Shown here one piece after another: positions 8,383 to 15,135 of a stretch of 64,000 nucleotides of DNA (its first letter is position 1; every line of letters starts with the position of its first letter). The DNA comes from an uncultured Candidatus Melainabacteria bacterium (GTDB taxonomy: Bacteria > Cyanobacteriota > Vampirovibrionia > Gastranaerophilales > Gastranaerophilaceae). The translations under genes were made by a program, and so were the position numbers. The stretch is from positions 124,001 to 188,000 of the forward strand of contig CANARY010000006.1 of assembly GCA_947364235.1 (NCBI GenBank), read 5' to 3'. Under the pieces are notes generated by a model that saw only the letters and a list, made by a program, of their open reading frames with translations, was not told the DNA's origin and made no database searches.

Positions 8383-10368
8383 CTACCACGTAATTATGAT
8401 AGCTCCATTTGAACCGCTGACAGCTGGAGTAACAGTAACGTCAGTAGCCTCGTTACATTCCTTTTGCGGAATATACTGGTGTTCTTTTTCAACTCCTCCG
8501 CCTGTATTGTATTGAAGATACAACCAGTACTCTCCATGAGGCTGTGTGCATCTATCAGTAATAGTAGTTCCAGAGCCGCCCGCTCCATAACCAGCTGCAT
8601 TCATTACATATTTAGTAAATACATCTGTTGGCATGTATTTAGAAGATTCACCCGGATCTTGTGTTGTAAAACTTCCAGGATTCGAGAAAGTTCCGTCAGG
8701 ATTATAATATTCAAATCCTGAATAGTCGGCTGGTGTAATATTCATATCATACCTTCCGCCTTCTACAGACAAATTCAAAGATTTGTCATTGCAGGAAAGA
8801 GTTGTCGCAAGACTGCGTTCAATAGCTCTTATATCTGAATCAGGATCTTTTTCCGAAACAGGACGCCCTCCGCCGGCTGGCCTCAATTCACAGTCATTAC
8901 CAAGGTTAGAAACATAAAATATTTTTGGTTCTGCAGCTCTTCCGCCATTTCCTACTTGATGGTGTCTGACATTTAGCTTTGTTTTAGTTGCAGCATAAGG
9001 AATACGGTCTGATTTAACCCCGGTTCTTACCTGATAAGGTCCACCTACAGAACCGCATACACCAGAAGCATCAGTACCCCTCTGTCTGCTTGACGTATTA
9101 CTGCCAGAAATATAAGACTCGCGGTCAGTATTTATGTAACCGCCTTGCCCGCCGGTTGCTCTGACACAATTGGTTGCACATTTATTCCAAGCCTGCATAG
9201 AATTATAATGCATAACATCAAAACCCCATTTACCAACTACATGATAATCATCATCAGGCAAACCGATATTCTTTGAGTCAAAAGTGCCATCATGATTATT
9301 TTTTGCATAATATCCCCAACCATCACAACTTCCAGAAAATTGAGTTGTACCAATTTTATAATAAGTACCGATTAATTTAGAAAGATAGCTTTTAATATCA
9401 GCTACTTTAATAAGTTCACCATTTTTGGTGTAATCTTTATAATCTATTTTTCCATCTATGTACATACCCATAGATGACCCGCCATACGCAGCAGCACCTG
9501 TACCGACAGAACTAGTTGAAAAAGAGGTTAAAGAACCAGGCACAGCATTTGCTACAGAATGAGCACTGTCTGTAATACCTCTTCCGGCAACAGTACGGCA
9601 CCAATCACCTGCATTACATCCATACCAGCTTGAAATTTCAGATTCAGCTGCGCGTAATCTTGCATCATAGTCACCACAGCTTTCCAATATTCCTTCAGGA
9701 TCTTCATAACGAGTTTTAGTACATTCGTACTCTTCTTCTTCAAAATATTCTTCTTTTATTGTTTTAGTTGTACCATCTTCATTAGTTACAGTTTTATCAC
9801 GATATTTCTTAACTTTTCTTGTACAAGTAGTTTGATATTGAGTAGGCGGATAACATGATTTTGAACGTGCAATATGCGGACTTGTTACCCCTGTATATGT
9901 TTTTGAAACAGTTTCACCTTGCCCTGCTCCTGAAGCCGTTGTTGTGTATGTAAAATCTGCTTGATAAAATATTTTCCATAACTGAGCATCAGTAGGTTTA
10001 GTATATCCTTCTCCAGAATATCCGCCTGATAAAGTGTACTTACCAGAACCAGTTCTATTATCTTCCCAGTATTTAGAATAGTCAAACCCGCCGGCACCGC
10101 CGCCAATCATTTCTATTTTATACAAAGAAGCTCTCTTTGGAGCTTTAAAAGTACACTCAGCTACATGCTCCTCTGAAACAAGCCTTGTAGAATTATAATA
10201 AGCTTGATATCCCGGAGTACAAATATATTTACCATGGTGAATTTTGATAGGTATATTTTTAACTCTTTTTGTAATAATCGGAGTTGAAGCAGCAAGCACA
10301 ATTGAAATAAATATAAAAAATACCATTAATTCAACTAATGTAAATCCTGATTTAAATATATTATTCAT
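8383..10368 (-). CDS. Large glycine-rich type IV pilin-like protein A3
   Basis: This 661-aa protein has a prepilin leader (MNNIFKSG before FTLVE) and a hydrophobic helix (MVFFIFISIVLAAST). After a short Cys-containing strand (GKYICTPGYQ, EHVAECTF) comes a long domain opening with LYKIEMIGGGAGG and closing with GAIIITW at the C-terminus. That bracketing is typical of glycine-rich domains of phage tail adhesins, an inference from pattern. Cys residues are frequent, suggesting disulfides outside the cell. The charged stretch around residues 190-240 (EEYFEEEEYECTKTRY) corresponds to a longer coiled region in B3. It is counterpart to B3 but clearly diverged in the middle. Confidence 0.85.
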   Translation of the reverse strand: MNNIFKSGFTLVELMVFFIFISIVLAASTPIITKRVKNIPIKIHHGKYICTPGYQAYYNSTRLVSEEHVAECTFKAPKRASLYKIEMIGGGAGGFDYSKYWEDNRTGSGKYTLSGGYSGEGYTKPTDAQLWKIFYQADFTYTTTASGAGQGETVSKTYTGVTSPHIARSKSCYPPTQYQTTCTRKVKKYRDKTVTNEDGTTKTIKEEYFEEEEYECTKTRYEDPEGILESCGDYDARLRAAESEISSWYGCNAGDWCRTVAGRGITDSAHSVANAVPGSLTSFSTSSVGTGAAAYGGSSMGMYIDGKIDYKDYTKNGELIKVADIKSYLSKLIGTYYKIGTTQFSGSCDGWGYYAKNNHDGTFDSKNIGLPDDDYHVVGKWGFDVMHYNSMQAWNKCATNCVRATGGQGGYINTDRESYISGSNTSSRQRGTDASGVCGSVGGPYQVRTGVKSDRIPYAATKTKLNVRHHQVGNGGRAAEPKIFYVSNLGNDCELRPAGGGRPVSEKDPDSDIRAIERSLATTLSCNDKSLNLSVEGGRYDMNITPADYSGFEYYNPDGTFSNPGSFTTQDPGESSKYMPTDVFTKYVMNAAGYGAGGSGTTITDRCTQPHGEYWLYLQYNTGGGVEKEHQYIPQKECNEATDVTVTPAVSGSNGAIIITW

Positions 10369-10384
10369 AAAAATCCTCTTATTA

Positions 10385-10864
10385 TTACCAGCTAATTATT
10401 ATCCCTTTGAGTATTGAACCGCCATTATACAACTTTGAATCAGGATATAATGATTTTAAAAACATTCTTATTTCATCCTGTGTACCATTACTAGATAAAG
10501 AAATCTGTTTTCCATCTCCAGAAATTGAAATACCGCTATTTATAGAAATTGTAATCGTATTATTTATATTCGGCTCAAAACTTGAATGAGCAATAGGACT
10601 GTAAGAATTAATATTAAAAAACGCAATTCCCGTAGGAGGTTCAAACGTACATTTAGAAACAGACACAGTTGGTGATTCAATACCATCACGAACATATCTT
10701 TGCTGAAAACTGCCGCTGCCGTAACATTCATAATAGCCGTGAGCATTTATCTGCTTTTTAGGTTTTGGACGTGTAGTAAAAACCTTTGCAGCTGCAGCAA
10801 AGAAAATAGAAATAATTACCATAACAACTAAAGCTTCCGCTAAAGAAAATCCTCGTTTTACCAT
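10385..10864 (-). CDS. Type IV pilin-like protein A2
   Basis: This 159-aa protein has leader MVKRG before FSLAE and the helix ALVVMVIISIFFAAAAKVF. The body has the pattern HGYYECYG, RYVRDGIE, CTFEPPTGIAFFNINSYSPIAHSSFEPNIN and ends GIIISW. B2 is highly similar. Its ATG overlaps the end of A1 by 7 nt, the same overlap as B1/B2. The short body lacks the large glycine-rich insert of A1 and A3 but keeps the same edges, an ECxx strand near the start and a Trp-terminated last strand. Confidence 0.85.
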   Translation of the reverse strand: MVKRGFSLAEALVVMVIISIFFAAAAKVFTTRPKPKKQINAHGYYECYGSGSFQQRYVRDGIESPTVSVSKCTFEPPTGIAFFNINSYSPIAHSSFEPNINNTITISINSGISISGDGKQISLSSNGTQDEIRMFLKSLYPDSKLYNGGSILKGIIISW

Positions 10865-12453
10865 GTTATTACTACCGCCCCCGGATTACCGCTTGTATTT
10901 GGAGAACCGCAATACCCGCCGACAGGAGAACCGCCTGTCAAACATTGTACCGCTGCCATACCTCCATCTAGAGGTTTTAATGGTTCATCTCCGGTCTTTG
11001 TACCGTTTATCCAGTGTACTGCACTACCTGTAACATGCGTTATAACAGGATAAGCACCAGCGCCTGAAGCACCCGGTTTATAACCCATTCTTGCAATCAA
11101 GCTTTTGTATCCAGCACCTGATGCTATTGAAAATTCAGGTTCATCAGCCTCAAATGCTGAAGGATAATAACGTTTTGGAAAAGGAAAATCTCCTTTTTCA
11201 ATAGGAATAACTTCTGAAGTCATATGCCCATCTCCGCCAGAATCTACATCCAAGAATTTTTTCCATTCTCCATCAATTTCTATATAAACAATTGAACGCT
11301 GAGTAGTATCACGTGCTGGAACAAGCTTCAGACGTGTATTTTCAGGCATTTTTTCCATAATTTTCATTTTACTTTCTCCGGCGCTTCCTGCAACACCAAA
11401 AGTTGCATTAACCCCAAGAGACTGAGTTGTAAATCTTATATTAGGCGGATTTCCTCCAATTATTGCGCCCTTTATTGCAGGTTTACCCTGCTGCTGACTG
11501 CATCCAGTACCGCCAAGCTGTTTTTCTCCATACTTACTTTTACTTTGTATTTTCATATCACCACCGGAAAATGACACAAAAGGACCATTTCCATTGGATA
11601 ATACATAAGATTTTACTGCTTCGCCATTTTTACCATCTTGTGCAACTCCAAAACTTGGATAATTAATTTTCGCATCTTCACCTTTTGTAGATACCTGAAG
11701 AGTAATATTTTTAGCTCCTATAGAAAGACTTGTTGCGTCAATAGTTGTCCCAAAAATAATATCATCTGCCACGCCGATTTTAGTTTTTACTACGTATTTT
11801 GCTCCAGAATCAGAAGCTCCGCCTTTTGCCTCCAAATCATCACGACATTCTTTCGGACAATTTGCAAGAATATCAATTGTACATAATTCAACGCAATCTT
11901 TACCAAGATACATAGTATTTTCTTTTCGTCTAGGCTCACAAACAGCCTTACCAGACGAACCAATAGGAGATTGAATAGTATATTGTATCCAATTATTATC
12001 AGTCCACTGTTTATCCCATTCTTCTCGTACCCAATCAGGAACCTTATCTTTATTATTTATATCCGCTAAAAAACCCTCATTAGTACGTATATAACCATTG
12101 ACAGGCACAGTCTGAGGAGTATATTTCGGCATTCCAGCTCCGATAGCACCACCTCCGCCGGCACCAACCGCCTGGATTACAAACAAATTTGCAGATGGAG
12201 CTGAAAAATAGCACGCATCCGGTTCAGCAGGAGCTTCATCAACTCCATTCTTATTTTCTGTATTATTAGCACGATACTGATGCAAAACTCCGCTATGGTC
12301 ATAAAAACACTCCATGGTACCGTGTCTAGCAATAACTTCTATAGGTTTTTTTAATTTTTGCTGCCCAATCATGGGCACACCGAGAGCCCCGACAAAGCCG
12401 AGAATCACCAGCGTAATAAGAATTTCAGCTAAAGAGAAACCTCTGCATTTCAT
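10858..12453 (-). CDS. Glycine-rich type IV pilin-like protein A1, first gene of operon A
   Basis: The start is placed at the ATG at 12453, 9 nt after TTGGAGGA; the longer frame beginning MHSWRMDL would put the ribosome binding site inside the gene. The 531-aa product has leader MKCRG before FSLAE, a hydrophobic helix (ILITLVILGFVGALGVPMI), then HGTMECFY, LFVIQAVGAGGGGAIG and a long Gly-rich body ending GAVVITW. The first 37 codons are identical to B1 because they lie in the inverted repeat; identity breaks right after KKP. The rest shares only edges and scattered motifs with B1 (GASGAGAYPV, PFP, KPLDGG). It is probably a surface-exposed tip or adhesive pilin. Confidence 0.86.
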   Translation of the reverse strand: MKCRGFSLAEILITLVILGFVGALGVPMIGQQKLKKPIEVIARHGTMECFYDHSGVLHQYRANNTENKNGVDEAPAEPDACYFSAPSANLFVIQAVGAGGGGAIGAGMPKYTPQTVPVNGYIRTNEGFLADINNKDKVPDWVREEWDKQWTDNNWIQYTIQSPIGSSGKAVCEPRRKENTMYLGKDCVELCTIDILANCPKECRDDLEAKGGASDSGAKYVVKTKIGVADDIIFGTTIDATSLSIGAKNITLQVSTKGEDAKINYPSFGVAQDGKNGEAVKSYVLSNGNGPFVSFSGGDMKIQSKSKYGEKQLGGTGCSQQQGKPAIKGAIIGGNPPNIRFTTQSLGVNATFGVAGSAGESKMKIMEKMPENTRLKLVPARDTTQRSIVYIEIDGEWKKFLDVDSGGDGHMTSEVIPIEKGDFPFPKRYYPSAFEADEPEFSIASGAGYKSLIARMGYKPGASGAGAYPVITHVTGSAVHWINGTKTGDEPLKPLDGGMAAVQCLTGGSPVGGYCGSPNTSGNPGAVVITW

Positions 12454-12631
12454 TAAGTCCATCCTCCAAGAGTGCAAATCTTATGTTTTTTATAAAATCC
12501 GTCTAAAAGAAAAATTGTTTCTAAAAAAGAATAAAAATGGTAAAAAATATTAGTATTATAAGAAACATCAAGTAAGTGAATCACGCTAAAAAGAGTCATC
12601 TTCCCCGAATTACGTGTTTGTAATTGAGTAA
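12341..12631. repeat. Left arm of a perfect 291-bp inverted repeat
   Basis: Every base pairs in reverse complement with 12955-13245 (position sum 25586, no gaps or mismatches that I can find). It contains the first 37 codons of A1, its ribosome binding site and a TATAAT at 12560-12555. Outside the arms the identity ends at once on both sides. Confidence 0.95.
12555..12560 (-). promoter_or_regulatory. -10 box of operon A inside the left repeat arm
   Basis: TATAAT on the minus strand, about 100 nt before the A1 start codon. No good -35 lies 16-18 nt upstream. The identical element for operon B is at 13026-13031. Confidence 0.45.
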
Positions 12632-12733
12632 GCCCATAAGCCATTTGTTTTCTTCTTTTTATAACGCCAATTATTTGCATAATAATAAAAAAACTCTCCA
12701 GCGCAGCACAAAATTATAATAATACGTAAATAT

Positions 12734-12762
12734 ATAATAACATATATACTTACCTTTGTAAA
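12734..12762 (-). promoter_or_regulatory. Left-facing sigma-70 promoter in the inverted-repeat spacer
   Basis: On the minus strand TTTACA (12762-12757) and TATTAT (12739-12734) are separated by exactly 17 nt. It points toward operon A. I see no equally good right-facing promoter in the spacer, so inversion of the spacer would redirect it to operon B. Confidence 0.55.
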
Positions 12763-12797
12763 CCCACAAAATTTTGCCAAATATTTTTCCCCCTCCT

Positions 12798-12875
12798 CGA
12801 AATCGCTTTCTGCGATTTCGTTCCTCCCGCAAGGGGAGGAACGAAGCGAACATACCTTTCTGATAAGAAAGGTAT
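12798..12875. repeat. Three tandem perfect hairpins, probable palindromic repeat element
   Basis: Hairpin 1 is CGAAATCGC/GCGATTTCG (12798-12820), hairpin 2 is GTTCCTCCC/GGGAGGAAC (12820-12842) and hairpin 3 is ATACCTTTCT/AGAAAGGTAT (12852-12875). All stems are perfect with 4-5 nt loops. The composition is far more GC-rich than the surroundings, suggesting an inserted REP- or MITE-like unit. Confidence 0.7.
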
Positions 12876-12882
12876 AAAAAAA

Positions 12883-12902
12883 GGGGTGGGGGGCGGGTCG
12901 GG
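12883..12902 (+). other. G-quadruplex-type motif between the pilin operons
   Basis: Four runs of 3-6 G are separated by one or two bases (GGGG T GGGGGG C GGG TC GGG), fitting the usual quadruplex pattern with very short loops. It stands out strongly in AT-rich DNA. An upstream G-quadruplex starts pilin antigenic variation at Neisseria pilE; the parallel here is only an inference. Confidence 0.6.
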
Positions 12903-12954
12903 CAAAAAGTCCTTCTGCGCACGTTTCTGAACGTTTTTATTCAACGGTTTACCA

Positions 12955-13245
12955 TTACTCAATTACAAACACGTAATTCGGGGAAGATGACTCTTTTTAG
13001 CGTGATTCACTTACTTGATGTTTCTTATAATACTAATATTTTTTACCATTTTTATTCTTTTTTAGAAACAATTTTTCTTTTAGACGGATTTTATAAAAAA
13101 CATAAGATTTGCACTCTTGGAGGATGGACTTAATGAAATGCAGAGGTTTCTCTTTAGCTGAAATTCTTATTACGCTGGTGATTCTCGGCTTTGTCGGGGC
13201 TCTCGGTGTGCCCATGATTGGGCAGCAAAAATTAAAAAAACCTAT
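12955..13245. repeat. Right arm of the perfect 291-bp inverted repeat
   Basis: Exact reverse complement of 12341-12631. It carries the operon B TATAAT, the B1 ribosome binding site and the first 37 codons of B1. Beyond 13245 the A1 and B1 sequences differ immediately. Confidence 0.95.
13026..13031 (+). promoter_or_regulatory. -10 box of operon B inside the right repeat arm
   Basis: TATAAT about 100 nt upstream of the B1 start codon, the mirror image of 12555-12560. The -35 region (TGATTC at 17 nt) is weak. Confidence 0.45.
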
Positions 13246-14623
13246 GACTCCCGAAACACAGCACGGGACGATTGAATGCTACTACGGAGACGATGGACGT
13301 GTTCATATGTACACGTCTAACAACACCGATAACAAAAAGGGCAGAGATACAGTAGTGGCAGGTAATTCTTGTGAATTTACTGCGCCTACAGCTAACGCTT
13401 ATGTTATTCAAGCAATTGGAGCAGGGGGCGACAGCGGAGTCGGGCTGAAACCTAAGCATAAAATTATAAGTATTCCGGAAGACGGCTCTATTAGTACAGG
13501 TTCGCCTTTTAGCACTGATTTAGCAAAAGCGCCGAACTGGGTGCGTGAAAAATGGCCTGGAATTGGTGTCACATACACTCTTACATCACCTACAGGCAGC
13601 AGAGGCGACGATGAAAGCGAAAAATTCATTTATAGCTCAGACGCTTGCATGAACGCTTGTAAATACATGGATCCTGATGACGGCTGTGATTCATCCTGTT
13701 TTTACACCGTTACTGCTTATGGAGGTAAAGCAGGAGATGGAGGAAAATACACCGTAAATGCTACTTTGAACGTAGGAGATAACGTAACTTGCAGTGCCTC
13801 CAGCAGTTCTGCCAATCTAAACATCAATGGAGGTTCAATTAGTTTAACATCTTCTGGTTCAGGTGCAGACGGATATTTTGCTACAGACCCGGTGAAAAAC
13901 GCTAAATATGCTGTAAACGGTTCTCCTGGTTCAAAATTTGGAGTTTCTATTAACGGACTTTCGGCATCTCCTGCAGGAACATTCTCTGGTGACGGTTCTT
14001 CAGGAAATTGCAGTTCAAGTCCATCACATATTCCGTACAGAGTTGCCACTCCTGGAATAAACGCTTCTTACAGCCTTGCTGCAGAATCAGGAAGTTATGC
14101 ATCTAAAATATTTGAAAAACTGCCTGCTTCTAATTTTAAGCTGACCCCGGCTGGTAAAATCCCAGGTACTCCTGAATCATCAACAGTAGAAATGGATGAT
14201 GGAACAGGAATGGTTAAAGTTATGGAAGCAAAATCAGGAGGAGACATAACTTCTTTATCTTCTAGTGATTTTTCTATGCATGCAGAAGATATGCCTTTCC
14301 CAGCTATTCTTTATCCATATGAATTTAATTCAAGAAAACCTGAAATCTCAATAGCTCCAAAGGGTTATCGCAGCGAGCTTGTACAGCGAATGAAAAAAGG
14401 TAAGCATCCAGGGGCTTCCGGCAGAGGAGCTTACCCTATTGTTACAGATATTTCCGGAACTTATCCGATTTATATAGGAGATTTAAGCAATCCAATTGGT
14501 TCAATTACATTCAAGCCTTTAAAAGGTAAAGACGTAAAATGCCTTGAAAACAAAGCAATACCAATTGACGGTGCTTGTCAAGGATTAGCAGGTAATCCAG
14601 GAGCAGTGATAGTATCATGGTAA
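13133..14623 (+). CDS. Glycine-rich type IV pilin-like protein B1, first gene of operon B
   Basis: The start is the ATG 9 nt after GGAGG, matching A1. The 496-aa product has leader MKCRG before FSLAE and the same hydrophobic helix as A1. It continues with HGTIECYY, YVIQAIGAGGDSG, a Ser/Gly-rich body with many Cys (SSDACMNACKYM, DDGCDSSCFY) and the ending GAVIVSW. The N-terminus is identical to A1 at the DNA level and the body is largely different, while C-terminal landmarks are kept (PFPAILYP, HPGASGRGAYPIVTDISG). It probably displays a variable adhesive domain on a type IV-like filament. Confidence 0.86.
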   Translation: MKCRGFSLAEILITLVILGFVGALGVPMIGQQKLKKPMTPETQHGTIECYYGDDGRVHMYTSNNTDNKKGRDTVVAGNSCEFTAPTANAYVIQAIGAGGDSGVGLKPKHKIISIPEDGSISTGSPFSTDLAKAPNWVREKWPGIGVTYTLTSPTGSRGDDESEKFIYSSDACMNACKYMDPDDGCDSSCFYTVTAYGGKAGDGGKYTVNATLNVGDNVTCSASSSSANLNINGGSISLTSSGSGADGYFATDPVKNAKYAVNGSPGSKFGVSINGLSASPAGTFSGDGSSGNCSSSPSHIPYRVATPGINASYSLAAESGSYASKIFEKLPASNFKLTPAGKIPGTPESSTVEMDDGTGMVKVMEAKSGGDITSLSSSDFSMHAEDMPFPAILYPYEFNSRKPEISIAPKGYRSELVQRMKKGKHPGASGRGAYPIVTDISGTYPIYIGDLSNPIGSITFKPLKGKDVKCLENKAIPIDGACQGLAGNPGAVIVSW

Positions 14624-15111
14624 AACGAGGATTTTCTTTAGCGGAAGCTTTAGTTGTTATGGTAATTATTTCTATTTTCTTTGCTGCAGCTGCAAAAATT
14701 ATTACAACTAAGCCCAAGCCTAAAAAACAAATTAATATTCATGGATATTTTGAATGTTACAGAAAAGAAAGCGGAACGCTTTATCAAAGATACGTCAGAG
14801 AAGGAATTGCCACAGAAGAAGAATCTGTCAGCGTTTGTACATTTGAAGCCCCTACAGGAGTTGGATTTTTCAACCTTAATTCTTATTCGCCTGTTGCACA
14901 CTCCAGCATGGAGCCTAATATTAACACACGTTTAACTGTCAATGTAGGCAGCGGAATAACTGTAAGCAGCACAAACGGTTATTATACACTCACTGGCACC
15001 GAAGGTATCACTCCTGATGAACAACGTAAGTTCTTTGGTTCTATTTATAGGGATTCAAAAATTTTCAATGAAGGCGGGAACATAAGAACAGGGCTTATAA
15101 TTAGCTGGTAA
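14617..15111 (+). CDS. Type IV pilin-like protein B2
   Basis: This 164-aa protein overlaps B1 by 7 nt. Leader MVKRG precedes FSLAE and the helix is nearly identical to A2. The body follows A2 closely (HGYFECYR, RYVREGIA, CTFEAPTGVGFFNLNSYSPVAHSSMEPNIN) and ends GLIISW. The strong conservation of A2/B2 compared with A1/B1 suggests a structural role, perhaps joining the variable subunit to the filament. Confidence 0.85.
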   Translation: MVKRGFSLAEALVVMVIISIFFAAAAKIITTKPKPKKQINIHGYFECYRKESGTLYQRYVREGIATEEESVSVCTFEAPTGVGFFNLNSYSPVAHSSMEPNINTRLTVNVGSGITVSSTNGYYTLTGTEGITPDEQRKFFGSIYRDSKIFNEGGNIRTGLIISW

Positions 15112-15135
15112 TTAAACACAAAGAGGACTCAAATA

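Larger units (their letters stand above)
12454..13132. other. Intergenic switch-like region between the two pilin operons
   Basis: This 679-bp non-coding stretch separates the divergent A1 and B1 start codons. It consists of the outer parts of the two inverted-repeat arms and a unique 323-bp spacer (12632-12954). The spacer holds a left-facing sigma-70 promoter, three tandem hairpins and a G-rich run, each listed separately. Short frames of 60-83 aa here run through hairpins and low-complexity DNA and are not believed to be genes. Confidence 0.8.

Noticed and set aside
12671..12962. Two overlapping minus-strand frames of 83 and 70 aa in the inverted-repeat spacer
   Set aside because: They read through the tandem hairpins and the G-run, have low-complexity sequence, and lack a ribosome binding site.
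13109..13132. Upstream start MHSWRMDL for the first pilin gene of each operon
   Set aside because: GGAGG lies inside these codons, and the ATG at 13133 (12453 for operon A) gives correct spacing and a normal 5-residue prepilin leader.
12341..13245. Inverted repeat as a simple assembly fold-back
   Set aside because: A fold-back would make the flanking operons identical too. They diverge right after the arms and encode different proteins, so the structure looks real, though long reads should confirm it.
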